Shown in pieces: positions 24,890 to 34,350 of a DNA stretch of 64,000 nucleotides (positions are counted from its first letter, which is position 1; each line of letters begins with the position of its first letter). Position numbers and translations under genes: made by a program. Under the pieces are notes generated by a model, which saw only the letters and a list, made by a program, of their open reading frames with translations, was not told the DNA's origin and made no database searches. The DNA is taken from contig JBMORL010000020.1 in the NCBI GenBank assembly GCA_049322335.1, positions 62,001-126,000 on the forward strand, written 5' to 3'. Origin of the DNA: JBMORL01 sp049322335 (GTDB lineage Bacteria > Bacteroidota > Bacteroidia > Flavobacteriales_D > UBA2798).

Positions 24890-26167
24890 TCAATTTTTAT
24901 ACAGCCAGAGCAAGGGATTCTGCTTTCCGATATTCTCTTCGGTGATGTGCCATAGCTCAAAATGGGCTTCCGAAATATTTCCTTCGGCAGGCAAAAGGGT
25001 TCCAAGGTTTTGTTTGGCAGTCACTTTTTGCCCTTTTTTAACAGATACATCAGCCAGGTTGGCATATACCGTACGATAAGCCCCGTGGCTTACCATCACC
25101 ACTTTCCCGGCTCCTTCTATTACAAATATGCTGGAAACGGTTCCATCAAAAACAGACCTCACTTTGGCACCTTTGGCAGTAGCGATATCTATACCGGGGT
25201 TATCTTCCCAAACATTGGCCAGGGTAGCATGAGGTACTTTCCCATATCCTTTCACCACTTCTCCTTTTTCCACGGGCCAGGGCAATACCCCTTTGTTGTT
25301 TTCAAATTTTTCCGATTCAATTTTCCCCTCGTGGCTGATGATATAACCCGTTTTGTTTTCTGATTTATTATCGGTTTTTGTTTTCGTTTTGGATGCTTTG
25401 TTTTTTTCTGCTTCTATACGTTGTTGTTCCCTGATTTCTTCTTCAATCGCTTTTTTAATTTGTTGTGCCAGCTGTTTTCTCTTTTCTTCCTGCCGGGTAA
25501 GTTCCTGTTTTAATTTTTTCTCTTCTTTCTGCAATTCAGTAAGGGCTACCTGCTGTTTGGATTTATCTTCCTCAAAGTTTTTCTTTTCACTTTCCTGTGT
25601 TTTGGCCAGCCCGAGTTTTTCGTTTTTCTGTTCTTCGAGTTCGGCTGCTTTAATTTCGAGGTCTTCCTGGGTTTTTTTGATCATTTCCACCTGCTTTTTA
25701 CGATAGTCGCCAAACTGTTGGATGTATTTGATGCGTACATATGCCTGGTTAATATCGCGGGCGGCAAAAACGAACATAAGTTTATGGTAATTGTTGCGGT
25801 GTTTGTAAGCGTAAAATACCATTTTCTTGTATTGTTCCTTGAGGTTTACAAGGTCGTTGTTCATGGCTTCGATCACGCTTTTATTTTCTTCTATCTGCTG
25901 GTTGAGTTTTCTCACCTGCGAGCTGATATTATGGATCAGTTCTTCGCGATAGGAGATTTGCTGGTTGATGATGGCCAGTTCTGCAATGGAAAGCCGCTGC
26001 CGGTTCTTGGTTTCACCGATCAGTTCTTTGGTGCTTTCGATCTTTTTTTCGATTTCGCGCTGTTTCTGTTTTAGCTTTTCGCTGTTTTTTTGAGCGTGCA
26101 GCTGTAGTCCTAACCCCGTGATAACAAGGGTAATAAAGACTTTATTGATCCATTTTTTCGTATCCAT
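24890..26167 (-). CDS. EnvC-like murein hydrolase activator (degenerate M23/LytM)
   Basis: A 425-residue secreted protein: a signal peptide (to about LQLHAQ), a long coiled coil (residues about 25-255, rich in KQREIEKKIE and QEEKRKQLAQQIKK) and a C-terminal LytM domain from GVLPWPVEKGEVVKGYG. The zinc site is incomplete: where active M23 enzymes have HxGxD this protein has NPGID, while HFELWH is kept. EnvC-type proteins use such a dead domain to activate amidases that split daughter cells. The start overlaps the DUF4292 gene by 26 bases. Confidence 0.9.
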   Translation of the reverse strand: MDTKKWINKVFITLVITGLGLQLHAQKNSEKLKQKQREIEKKIESTKELIGETKNRQRLSIAELAIINQQISYREELIHNISSQVRKLNQQIEENKSVIEAMNNDLVNLKEQYKKMVFYAYKHRNNYHKLMFVFAARDINQAYVRIKYIQQFGDYRKKQVEMIKKTQEDLEIKAAELEEQKNEKLGLAKTQESEKKNFEEDKSKQQVALTELQKEEKKLKQELTRQEEKRKQLAQQIKKAIEEEIREQQRIEAEKNKASKTKTKTDNKSENKTGYIISHEGKIESEKFENNKGVLPWPVEKGEVVKGYGKVPHATLANVWEDNPGIDIATAKGAKVRSVFDGTVSSIFVIEGAGKVVMVSHGAYRTVYANLADVSVKKGQKVTAKQNLGTLLPAEGNISEAHFELWHITEENIGKQNPLLWLYKN

Positions 26168-26972
26168 CGGGAATCTTAAACGGAAATTCCGTGAATTCGT
26201 TCACCCTTGTGCGCGAATATTTTAAATTAACCACTGCTTTTTTCCGGGGGGAAGTGGCTGTAATCCGCACTTCGAGTGGGACATAGACTGAATCTACCTG
26301 TTCATAGGAAAGGTATTCGATATCGAGGCTGGTGGTATCGGTAAGATCGTTGATGATGGTGCGGGCAGGGCGAAAAATTCCGGGATAAATCCAGTAACGG
26401 TAGATATAAGGTTCTTTTTTCTGAAGCCGTTCTTTTTCCATTGCTCTTCTTAATCTTCTTTTTCCTACTGACGATAAAACATAATAGGTGCTGTCTTCAT
26501 GCGATTTGAATTTTTCCACCTGGTCGTAATTAAGCAGGTTTCCCACCAGAAGGTCTTCGAGCATAAAATAATCCAGTTCGGTATTGAAAAGTGAATTGAT
26601 ATAATTGAAATCGGCTTTGAAATAATTTTTTTCCATTTTATTTACCACCGTCACCGAATCGCGGGTGACCAGGGAAGAGGCGCCTACGATGCTGGCAATA
26701 GTATAGGTACACCAGATAGCGCTGTCTTTACGGATCTTAAGTGACGTTTTAAATTCTTTATTCAGGCTGTCGGAGGTAATATCAGTGGAAAGTTTGGAGG
26801 AAAAATAATTGAATAACAGCCTATGAGCATGAATACTGTCCAGGAGTTTATTGGCAGAAAGGTTGTGAAGCTTGTGTCCATCAAGTGTAATACCCCTTTT
26901 TGTGCGGCAGGCGGTGAATGCCAGTGAAAGAAGGCAGATAAAAACGAGGAGGACGCGTGCCGTGTTATTCAT
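26142..26972 (-). CDS. DUF4292 family lipoprotein
   Basis: A 276-residue protein with a lipoprotein signal (LLSLAFTACRTK). The order of strands (FNYFSSKLSTDITSD, FKTSLKIRKDSAIWCTYT, EKNYFKADFNYINSLFNTELDYFMLEDLLVGN) fits DUF4292, whose members look like LolA/LolB-type lipid-binding folds and lie beside EnvC-like genes in Bacteroidota. The overlap with both neighbours (26 bases with the EnvC-like gene, eight with the TPR gene) marks a tight operon. Confidence 0.87.
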   Translation of the reverse strand: MNNTARVLLVFICLLSLAFTACRTKRGITLDGHKLHNLSANKLLDSIHAHRLLFNYFSSKLSTDITSDSLNKEFKTSLKIRKDSAIWCTYTIASIVGASSLVTRDSVTVVNKMEKNYFKADFNYINSLFNTELDYFMLEDLLVGNLLNYDQVEKFKSHEDSTYYVLSSVGKRRLRRAMEKERLQKKEPYIYRYWIYPGIFRPARTIINDLTDTTSLDIEYLSYEQVDSVYVPLEVRITATSPRKKAVVNLKYSRTRVNEFTEFPFKIPDGYEKMDQ

Positions 26973-28692
26973 AATACTTTTTGTCGCTGATCTTTTTATC
27001 TATTTGGGGAGATGTTTCTCCTTTTTCCTTTGCTTTTTTCCAGTATTCCAGGGCCCGGTCGGTTTTTCCATTCATAAACAGGGCGTCACCATAGTGTTCA
27101 AGAATCACGCCATTTTCAAAACCACCTCCGTTTACTGCTTTTTCGAGCCATAATTCGGCTTTGGCAAAATCTTTCATCTGGAAAAGGATCCAGGCATAGG
27201 TGTCCTGGTAGGACGGTTGCCCGGGCGCCACTTCATTACAGGTAGCCGCCATTTTTGCTGCTTTTTCGAGTTTTATTTTTCTAACGGACAGGTAATATGC
27301 GTAGTTGTTGAGCACATAGGTATTATTGGGATCAATTTCGAGCGCCTTTTCGTAATACGAATCCGAGTTATCATGTTCACCGGTTTTGTGAAAGGCATCT
27401 CCCAGCAACTGGTAAAACTCAAGAAGAAGAGAATTATCGAGCACCAGTTCTTTTCCCGTTAGTAACGCTTCGATAGCTTCTTCATACTTTTTTTCCTGCA
27501 CGGCAGCAATGCCAAAAAAATAATAGAACGGGGCCTGGGAGGGAAAAAGTTCAATAGCCTCTTTGCTGTCTTTATACAATGTTTTCCAATCGTTGAGTTG
27601 AGAAGAAAGAATCATCATTTCATTCCAGATAAGGTAAACGCTTTTATCCATCTCTACTGCTTTGCGAAAAGCATCACGCGCCTCTTTAAATTTTTTATCT
27701 CCCGAAAGGAAATCACCGTAAATGGACCAGGCTTTGGCTTCATTGCTATGGACACGAACAAGAATACCAATCAGTTCATAGGCTTCTTTTTTCATTTCGG
27801 GATCAGTAGCAGAACGCTCGTAATAATCGAGCAGTATTTTCATTTTGGTGTCGATGTCCAGCGTAACACTTTCGAAAGCCAGTTTCAGTTCTTCCCACGA
27901 TTTTTCTTTTTTTCCTTCATTCCAATAATATTGTGCCAGTGAAAGACGAACAATACCGTTGCCGGGTTCAATTTCCAGTATTTTGTTATAATACTCCATT
28001 GCTTTTTCCCTGTTGCCCTGTTCTTCATACATCTCGGCAATAATTCCGTAGTTTCTTACTTCATAGGGATTGTTCTTAATGAGTTTTTCTATTTCGGCAA
28101 TGGCTTTGTCGTATTTTTTCAATTCCGACCAGATGCGGTATTTTTGAAGTATAATGTCTTCGTTGAACCCATGAATTTTTTCAAGATCATTCAACACATC
28201 CACTGCTTTTGCCGGTTCGTTATTATATAACAAGGCTTCGGAATAGGGAAAATAAAAATCGATATTACCCGGATTTTTCTTTACCAGTTTGGCAAATACT
28301 TCCACCGATTCTTTCATCATATTATTTTTCCGGTAGAGAAAGGCCAGCTGCAATTGCATCCAGTTGTTATCAGGTTCAAACTGCACTGCTTTTTTTGCCG
28401 CCTCCATCGCTCTTGTATTTTCTCCGGCCATATCATACAACCCCGACAGGTGATAATAAGCGGTTGCATTTTTCGGATCGAAACGAAGGCATTTTTCGAA
28501 ACTCAGCAGGGCTTCTTCATACTGGCCACGCATTTTTGCAGTAGTGCCGTCAATAATACAGGCTGATGCGTTGAGGCGCGCCAGGGTATCATTCATGCCC
28601 CTGTCTTTTGGCGCATCAAAAACATTCTGTTTGGTTTTACACGATGCCAGCGCCAGGAAAAATAAAACAATATAGAAAAACAGTTTTTGCAT
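26965..28692 (-). CDS. TPR-repeat lipoprotein
   Basis: A 575-residue protein with a lipoprotein signal (FLALASCKTKQ) and more than ten tetratricopeptide repeats filling the rest, for example AYYHLSGLYDMAGENTRAME, AMEYYNKILEIEPGNGIVRL and SYYEKALEIDPNNTYVLNNY. TPR arrays bind partner proteins. It starts right after the stop of the nucleotidyltransferase gene and overlaps DUF4292. This gene order is, from memory, conserved in many Bacteroidota. Confidence 0.9.
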   Translation of the reverse strand: MQKLFFYIVLFFLALASCKTKQNVFDAPKDRGMNDTLARLNASACIIDGTTAKMRGQYEEALLSFEKCLRFDPKNATAYYHLSGLYDMAGENTRAMEAAKKAVQFEPDNNWMQLQLAFLYRKNNMMKESVEVFAKLVKKNPGNIDFYFPYSEALLYNNEPAKAVDVLNDLEKIHGFNEDIILQKYRIWSELKKYDKAIAEIEKLIKNNPYEVRNYGIIAEMYEEQGNREKAMEYYNKILEIEPGNGIVRLSLAQYYWNEGKKEKSWEELKLAFESVTLDIDTKMKILLDYYERSATDPEMKKEAYELIGILVRVHSNEAKAWSIYGDFLSGDKKFKEARDAFRKAVEMDKSVYLIWNEMMILSSQLNDWKTLYKDSKEAIELFPSQAPFYYFFGIAAVQEKKYEEAIEALLTGKELVLDNSLLLEFYQLLGDAFHKTGEHDNSDSYYEKALEIDPNNTYVLNNYAYYLSVRKIKLEKAAKMAATCNEVAPGQPSYQDTYAWILFQMKDFAKAELWLEKAVNGGGFENGVILEHYGDALFMNGKTDRALEYWKKAKEKGETSPQIDKKISDKKYYE

Positions 28693-29694
28693 TTATGCGA
28701 TTACGTTATAGTCTCCCAGGCTCATGTTATTGGTGGTTCCGCTGTATTCAACGTGATTTCCGATCATAGAGTTGGAAATTTTGGAATTTTTAATTTTTGT
28801 ATGCTGCTGAATGATGGAATTCACAATTTCTGATCCCTCAATAATTGTACCTTTCCCGATAGAAACGTGAGGGCCTATTACTGAATTTTTCAGCATCACG
28901 TTTTCACCAATAAAACAGGGGGGAATTACGGTGCTGCTCTCGTTTTTCAGGTCTTTTGCCACCAGGTTTTCGTTCTTGTGAAATTCCAGTACACGCTGAT
29001 TGGTAAAGACGGTAGCATCTTTATTACCGCAATCCAGCCACTCAGCCACCTGGCCGGCAGCGAATTTCACACCTTTTTGTTTCATGTTCTCGAGGGCATC
29101 GGTCAATTGAAACTCATTGTTTCCGCGGATATTGTTATCAATAAGATATTTTAACTCTGCGTGAAGATTTTCCCCGCTTTTAAAATAATAAATACCAATG
29201 ATCGCGAGGTCGGAGATAAAGGTTTTTGGTTTTTCGATAAAGTCGGTTATAGTGTTTTCGTTATTGAGTTTCACCACTCCGAAAGCGGAAGGATTTTCCA
29301 CTTTCTGTACCCAGATGATACCGTCTTTTGTCTCATCCAGTTTGAATTCGGCACGGAATAATGTATCAGCAAAAGCAACGGTCACTTTTCCTTTCAGTGA
29401 AGGGGCCGCACACAAAACAGCATGGGCCGTACCAAGAGCTTCATCCTGGTAATAAATAGTTCCTTTTGCACCCAGGCTTTCGGCTATTTTCACCAGCTGG
29501 TCTTCCGTTTCTTTTCCGAAGCGGCCAATCACATAAGCGATTTCCTCCACTTTTTCACTGCAAACTTTGGTGATATCTTCTACCAGCCATTGAACAATAG
29601 GTTTTCCGGCAACAGGTATCAGCGGTTTGGGAACGGTTAAGGTATGCGGCCGCATCCTTTTCCCCATTCCGGCCATTGGTACAATAATTCTCAT
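28693..29694 (-). CDS. Sugar-phosphate nucleotidyltransferase with left-handed beta-helix tail
   Basis: A 333-residue protein that opens with the pyrophosphorylase signature (MAGMGKRMRPHTLTVPKPLI), followed by QDEALGTAHAV, FIEKPKTF and ECEW-like WLDCGNKD motifs. The last 70 residues are hexapeptide repeats (VMLKNSVIGPHVSIGKGTIIEGSEIVNS). It makes an NDP-sugar from a sugar-1-phosphate and NTP; whether glucose, mannose or GlcNAc is not decided by sequence reading. It is first in the nine-gene cluster, consistent with supply of envelope precursors. Confidence 0.9.
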   Translation of the reverse strand: MRIIVPMAGMGKRMRPHTLTVPKPLIPVAGKPIVQWLVEDITKVCSEKVEEIAYVIGRFGKETEDQLVKIAESLGAKGTIYYQDEALGTAHAVLCAAPSLKGKVTVAFADTLFRAEFKLDETKDGIIWVQKVENPSAFGVVKLNNENTITDFIEKPKTFISDLAIIGIYYFKSGENLHAELKYLIDNNIRGNNEFQLTDALENMKQKGVKFAAGQVAEWLDCGNKDATVFTNQRVLEFHKNENLVAKDLKNESSTVIPPCFIGENVMLKNSVIGPHVSIGKGTIIEGSEIVNSIIQQHTKIKNSKISNSMIGNHVEYSGTTNNMSLGDYNVIA

Positions 29695-29890
29695 TCTCTA
29701 AATTTAGAAGGTGTAAATTTCAGGGAAAAAACGATATGTGGCCCCTGATTTTACACATGTTTTGAACCGTGCGGTGGGAAAAGGTTTAAAACAGGCGATC
29801 GAAATCTGGTTATTTCGTGGTTGCCGGGGTATTTATATTGGCAGAATACCATTATTGAAAGCGGGTTGCGTGGTGAAATTGCAATATACT

Positions 29891-30033
29891 GCTCCTGACG
29901 GAGCTCAAAATCAAATGGCCTGTTCTACAAAGATGTCATCCCGCCATTGGCGGGATTCATTAGAGAAACTACAACAAAATCCCGGAGGGACGGCATCTTT
30001 GTAGATTAAAGTGTATTTAGCTCCGTCAGGAGC
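29891..30033. repeat. Nested inverted-repeat element (MITE-like)
   Basis: In the 436-base gap between the nucleotidyltransferase and peptidase genes, an outer 15-base perfect inverted repeat (GCTCCTGACGGAGCT at 29891-29905 against 30019-30033) encloses an inner 11-base pair (CTACAAAGATG at 29925-29935 against 29994-30004) and a hairpin (ATCCCGCC-ATT-GGCGGGAT, 29938-29956). The sequence near CCCGGAGGGACGGCATCTTTG resembles dispersed elements of Bacteroidota. No protein is encoded. Nothing else was seen in the gap. Confidence 0.65.
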
Positions 30034-30130
30034 GGCATCTTGTATTTCGCAGTATCGCAGTGCGGGTTTATTTTAATGCTATAAACTTGTGTGTTTTACC
30101 AAAACAAACTTTTCTCCTTTCCGCGACATT

Positions 30131-32293
30131 CTATTTATAATTCACCCTCGAATTCGTGTTGAAAAACAGGAATGCCCATTTGTCGGCTGTTTCTTCAATG
30201 ATTTTTGAGGTGGGTTTTCCCGCCCCGTGTCCCGCATCGGTTTCAATACGAATGAGCATAGGATTGCTTCCTTTATTTTTGGCCTGCAGTGCAGCGGCAA
30301 ACTTAAATGAATGGGCCGGCACCACACGATCATCATGATCGCCTGTCAACACCATAGTGGCGGGATAATTTACTTCTTTTACGTTGTGCAACGGTGAATA
30401 GGAAAACAGGTTGGCAAAGTGAGTGGAATCATCGCTTGAACCGTATTCGGGAATCCATCCGAATCCTACAGTAAATTTGTGATAACGCAACATATCCAGT
30501 ACCCCCACAGCGGGAAAAGCTACTTTGTACAAATCGGGGCGCTGTGTCATGCAAGCTCCGACAAGGAGTCCTCCGTTAGAGCCACCGGCAATTCCAAGTT
30601 TTTCAGATGAAGTATATTTTTCTTTTATGAGGTATTCGGCTGCTGCGATAAAATCATCAAACACATTTTGTTTGTTGAGCAACATTCCGGCACGATGCCA
30701 TTCTTCCCCGTATTCTCCACCGCCACGCAGGTTGGCCAGCGCATATACTCCGTTGTTTTCGAGAATGGGAATGATGGAAACGCTGAAGGAAGGTGTTAAA
30801 CTGATATTGAATCCTCCATAAGCATACAACAGTGTGGGATTTTTTCCATTGAGTTGTAATCCTTTTTTGTGAACGATAAACATCGGCACTTTGGTTCCGT
30901 CTTTACTGGTATAAAAAATCTGTTTCGATTCAAAATCACCGGGATTGAATTTCAGTTCAGGTTTGTAAAACACTTCCGATTTTCCTGACGGAATATCGTA
31001 TTTGTAGATGGTAGTGGGATAAGTGAAAGACGTAAACATATAAAAACATTCCATTTCATCTTTTTTTCCACCGAGGCCACCAGCCGTTCCGATAGCCGGA
31101 AGCTGAATTTCGCGTTCCATTTTTCCGGTATAATCATACTGGTATAAATGGGTAGCTACGTCCTGTAAATATTGTGCGAAAATTTTTCCTCCACCGGTAG
31201 AAACTCCTTCCAGAAGATTTTCATTTTCGGGAATAACATTTTTCCAGCCGGCTTTGGCTGTATCATTTACATCAATGGCTACGAGGCGGTATTTTGGGGC
31301 ATCAATATCAGTATGCACATAAAATTTTCCGTCATAATGATCAATCACCGTGCTTTTGTTTTTGAAACCGGAGAAGAGCGTTTTAAATCCACCTGTTTTC
31401 AGATCGGCCGGTTTGTAGTGACACTCAAAACCATCTGTTCCTTCAGCCACATATAGAACGAGGTATTTTTCATCTTCTGTGAGATCAACATAATGATATC
31501 TGAGCGGATTTTTTTTGTCTTCAAAAACAAGAATATCTTTTTCCTGCGGATCGCCCAGTTTATGGTAATATACTTTATGAAACTGGTTGGTAGCAGAGAA
31601 TTCTTTTCCTTTGGCGGGAGTCGGGTAACGGCTGTAGAAAAATCCGTTTCCATACCATTCTGCCCCCGAAAATTTCACCCATTTCAGCACATCCGGCAAT
31701 TCGGTTTTTGTGGCAATTTCGATAATACGGAATTCCTGCCAGTCAGATCCGGCATCCGAACGCGAATACGCTGCATATTTATTATCAGTGGAAAATCCAA
31801 CCAAACTAATGGAAGCGGTACCTGATTCGGACATTGTATTCGGATCAAGAAAAACTTCTTCTTTTCCGTTTTCTCCTTTTTTATAATAGATCACGGCCTG
31901 GTTTTGCAATCCGCTGTTTTTATAAAAGAAATAATATTCGCCTACTTTTGTAGGTGCTGAAACACGCGGGTAGTTATAAATTTCCTCAAGGCGTTTTTTG
32001 AATTTGTCGCGGAAGGGGATTTGCTCAAGATAACCAAAGGTTACTTTATTCTGCTCCTTTACCCATTCCTTTACTTCAGCAGCCGTATCAATTTCCAGCC
32101 AGCGGTAGGAATCGGCCACAGCTGTTCCGAAATAGTTGGTCACTACCGAATCGGTACGGGTAACCGGGTAGGATACTGTGGGTTGGGTATAAACGGTATC
32201 TTTTTCTTCCGGTTGAGCGTTACCTTTTTCATCGGTTTTTCCGCCACCGCAGGCAGCAAGGGCAAGAACAACGGGTAAAATGTACTTTTTCAT
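30131..32293 (-). CDS. Prolyl oligopeptidase family serine peptidase (S9A), lipoprotein
   Basis: A 720-residue enzyme with a lipoprotein signal (ALAACGGGK). An N-terminal seven-bladed propeller (about residues 80-450) is followed by the alpha/beta hydrolase domain. The catalytic Ser572 lies in GGSNGGLLVG, the Asp in TGDHDDRVVP and the His in DAGHGAGKP. LYAYGGFNISLTPSF and LANLRGGGEYGEEWH are S9A signatures. It cleaves proline-containing peptides, probably in the periplasm. Length is typical. It stands alone. Confidence 0.95.
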   Translation of the reverse strand: MKKYILPVVLALAACGGGKTDEKGNAQPEEKDTVYTQPTVSYPVTRTDSVVTNYFGTAVADSYRWLEIDTAAEVKEWVKEQNKVTFGYLEQIPFRDKFKKRLEEIYNYPRVSAPTKVGEYYFFYKNSGLQNQAVIYYKKGENGKEEVFLDPNTMSESGTASISLVGFSTDNKYAAYSRSDAGSDWQEFRIIEIATKTELPDVLKWVKFSGAEWYGNGFFYSRYPTPAKGKEFSATNQFHKVYYHKLGDPQEKDILVFEDKKNPLRYHYVDLTEDEKYLVLYVAEGTDGFECHYKPADLKTGGFKTLFSGFKNKSTVIDHYDGKFYVHTDIDAPKYRLVAIDVNDTAKAGWKNVIPENENLLEGVSTGGGKIFAQYLQDVATHLYQYDYTGKMEREIQLPAIGTAGGLGGKKDEMECFYMFTSFTYPTTIYKYDIPSGKSEVFYKPELKFNPGDFESKQIFYTSKDGTKVPMFIVHKKGLQLNGKNPTLLYAYGGFNISLTPSFSVSIIPILENNGVYALANLRGGGEYGEEWHRAGMLLNKQNVFDDFIAAAEYLIKEKYTSSEKLGIAGGSNGGLLVGACMTQRPDLYKVAFPAVGVLDMLRYHKFTVGFGWIPEYGSSDDSTHFANLFSYSPLHNVKEVNYPATMVLTGDHDDRVVPAHSFKFAAALQAKNKGSNPMLIRIETDAGHGAGKPTSKIIEETADKWAFLFFNTNSRVNYK

Positions 32294-32415
32294 GTCTTAA
32301 TGTATAGTCATACAAACCTACTAAAAACTGCCGGAAAAGCTTACCGGAATTTGATAAGTGGCAGATGAAGATTATAAAAGACCGGACACGGGTACTCTAA
32401 AAAAGAGATTTTTTG

Positions 32416-32423
32416 TATATTTG
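32416..32423 (+). promoter_or_regulatory. -7 box (TATATTTG) of the toxin-antitoxin operon
   Basis: An exact TAnnTTTG match ending five bases before the antitoxin ATG at 32428, so the message would be leaderless or nearly so. Confidence 0.5.
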
Positions 32424-32427
32424 AATT

Positions 32428-32664
32428 ATGGATATCAAAGCCGAAAAGATAAAATTGGTTCATTATATCATGTCACTGAATAGTGCCAGTGCTATTTCAA
32501 ATTTTAAAAAATTTATACGAAAGCAGGAACAGGATGATCTTTGGGAGGAACTACCGGATGAAATAAAAGCTGATGTGGAAGAATCAATCCGTCAGCTCGA
32601 GAATGGCGAAGGAATTCCTCATGAAAAAGTAATGAAGCGGTACGAAAAATGGCTAAAGAAATAG
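32428..32664 (+). CDS. Putative antitoxin of a RelE/ParE-type pair
   Basis: A 78-residue acidic, helical protein (DLWEELPDEIKADVEESIRQLENGEGIPHEKVMKRYEKW). The segment around DEIKADVEESIRQLENGEG is common in antitoxins next to RelE/ParE toxins in Bacteroidota. It overlaps the toxin gene by 16 bases, the usual arrangement for coupled synthesis. It is leaderless by the position of its -7 box. No clear DNA-binding motif was recognised at the N terminus. Confidence 0.75.
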   Translation: MDIKAEKIKLVHYIMSLNSASAISNFKKFIRKQEQDDLWEELPDEIKADVEESIRQLENGEGIPHEKVMKRYEKWLKK

Positions 32665-32945
32665 TCTGGTCACCAAAAGCCAGGGCGAGTTTTGATAAAG
32701 TAATCAGCTATCTTCAGCAAAAATGGACGGAAAGAGAGGTTCGGAACTTCGTTAAAAAGTCCCATCATCTTTTATTTTTAATCTCAAGAGATAAAATAAA
32801 ATTCAGAAAATCTGAAAGGAAGAATATTTACGAAGTTCCCGTTACAAAACACAATCTTTTATTATACCGCATAAAAGATTCGAATATTGAAATACTACTG
32901 TTTTTTGATACCCGTCAACATCCAAAGAAAAAGAAAGTAAAATAA
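32649..32945 (+). CDS. RelE/ParE family toxin
   Basis: A 98-residue basic protein with the RelE/ParE outline: IVWSPKARASFDKVISYLQQKW at the start, a middle VRNFVKKSHHLLFLIS helix, then the strands YEVPVTKHNLLLYRIKDSNIEILLFFDTRQHP. RelE proteins cut mRNA at the ribosome and ParE proteins poison gyrase; sequence reading does not separate the two. It overlaps the antitoxin by 16 bases. Confidence 0.85.
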   Translation: MAKEIVWSPKARASFDKVISYLQQKWTEREVRNFVKKSHHLLFLISRDKIKFRKSERKNIYEVPVTKHNLLLYRIKDSNIEILLFFDTRQHPKKKKVK

Positions 32946-33004
32946 TTAGTTGTCAGCTTCGTTTATAGGGTAACTTTATTTGTTCTTTGCATTATAAATG
33001 GCAG

Positions 33005-34246
33005 ATGTCATCGTATAAATCACTTTTTTTGCCATTCCTTTTATTCTGCCTGCTGTTAGCAGAAACCATCGGTTTTTCACAGGAATCAGATCTTGAAAAA
33101 CATAAACTGAAAGGAGGGGTAAAATCAGCAACCATCTTTTCTTATACTGATGACGGGGAAACGATACGTCAGAAAGATTCATTGATTTTTGATAAAAAAG
33201 GAAATATCGTTTTTAGAGGTAATTACCCTGCATATAGCCGATCTTACGAATATAAATACCATATTGTATATGATCCGGATTCCAACCTGTGCAGAAAAAT
33301 ATCCATTCCCGTTGAAACAAACAGACAATTCCAACCCTATTATCACCGTGTTTTAAGAACAATTTTGTGGCTTCGTGAAAACGGAGATACGCTCAAAACT
33401 GATTATTGTGATTCGCTAGGATTTTTTGAAATGCCTTTTTTTCCTGAATTCGATCATGTAAAAATACTCTACTACAAAAAATTAAAAACCCTGGGGGATA
33501 TTTTTAATTCAACATCAATAATAACGTGTGCAGATAATATTGATAAAAAAACTATTTGTTATTATAATGAAAAAGGACTCTTAACCCGGCTGGATTATAT
33601 AGGTGCCTCTTATGAAGAGAAAGTAAACTATCTCTTCTGTTATAATAGTAATTTTCAACTAACCGGCAGAAAAAGAATTTACGATGACACCATACTTACC
33701 CACCACACCCTTTATCAATATCATGAGAATGGTAACATAAAAGAAATAAAAAGGTTTGCTTATGACACCTGTTGCCTGATCATTCATCGTTTTGATAACA
33801 AAGGGAAAATAACCGAAGAATTATGGTTTGACACAGAGCAGAAATACACCTTTAGCCCGAAAGACAATTCTCTTTTTCGTCACAGCACCCATGAGTATGA
33901 CACCAGCGGACGTATAAAAAAAATAAACACTGTTAATTCAATCAGAGATAATTTAAACTATAAATCTCTCTATCAATATACTGATAAAAATGGTTCGTAT
34001 TATTCATATCTCCTCCCACCTGATAATGACACCACAAACCTGGTAAAAAACCAGTACCACTATGATGATAAAGGAAATCTTATATTATCTGTTATTCATC
34101 ATCACCATTATCATTTCACGGATAAATACCAATACGAGTATGATGAAAAAGGGAATTGGACAAAGCAAACACGCTCAATTACATATAACAGGGCAAATCC
34201 AAACACTACCGTCCAGGTGGTGAAACGGGTAATTGAATATTACTGA
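33005..34246 (+). CDS. Secreted YD/RHS-repeat-like protein
   Basis: The start is placed at the ATG at 33005 (MSSYKSLFLPFLLFCLLLAETIGFSQ, a signal peptide); the frame opens earlier only with TTG at 32987. The mature protein of about 390 residues contains repeated YD-like strands (FDKKGNIVFRG, YNEKGLLTRLDY, FDNKGKITEEL, YDTSGRIKKI, YDDKGNLIL, YDEKGNWTKQT). It resembles the protein at 8474-9418. The role is unknown; such proteins are periplasmic or surface-exposed. Confidence 0.72.
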   Translation: MSSYKSLFLPFLLFCLLLAETIGFSQESDLEKHKLKGGVKSATIFSYTDDGETIRQKDSLIFDKKGNIVFRGNYPAYSRSYEYKYHIVYDPDSNLCRKISIPVETNRQFQPYYHRVLRTILWLRENGDTLKTDYCDSLGFFEMPFFPEFDHVKILYYKKLKTLGDIFNSTSIITCADNIDKKTICYYNEKGLLTRLDYIGASYEEKVNYLFCYNSNFQLTGRKRIYDDTILTHHTLYQYHENGNIKEIKRFAYDTCCLIIHRFDNKGKITEELWFDTEQKYTFSPKDNSLFRHSTHEYDTSGRIKKINTVNSIRDNLNYKSLYQYTDKNGSYYSYLLPPDNDTTNLVKNQYHYDDKGNLILSVIHHHHYHFTDKYQYEYDEKGNWTKQTRSITYNRANPNTTVQVVKRVIEYY

Positions 34247-34350
34247 AGGACGCCCAACCTGCTTTTCCTTCCCAAAAAAAATTTATGGAATCATTGAACC
34301 TGCTGCAGCTTAGGCTGTACAGACTCTCAAAACCAACAAAAACTATCAAA

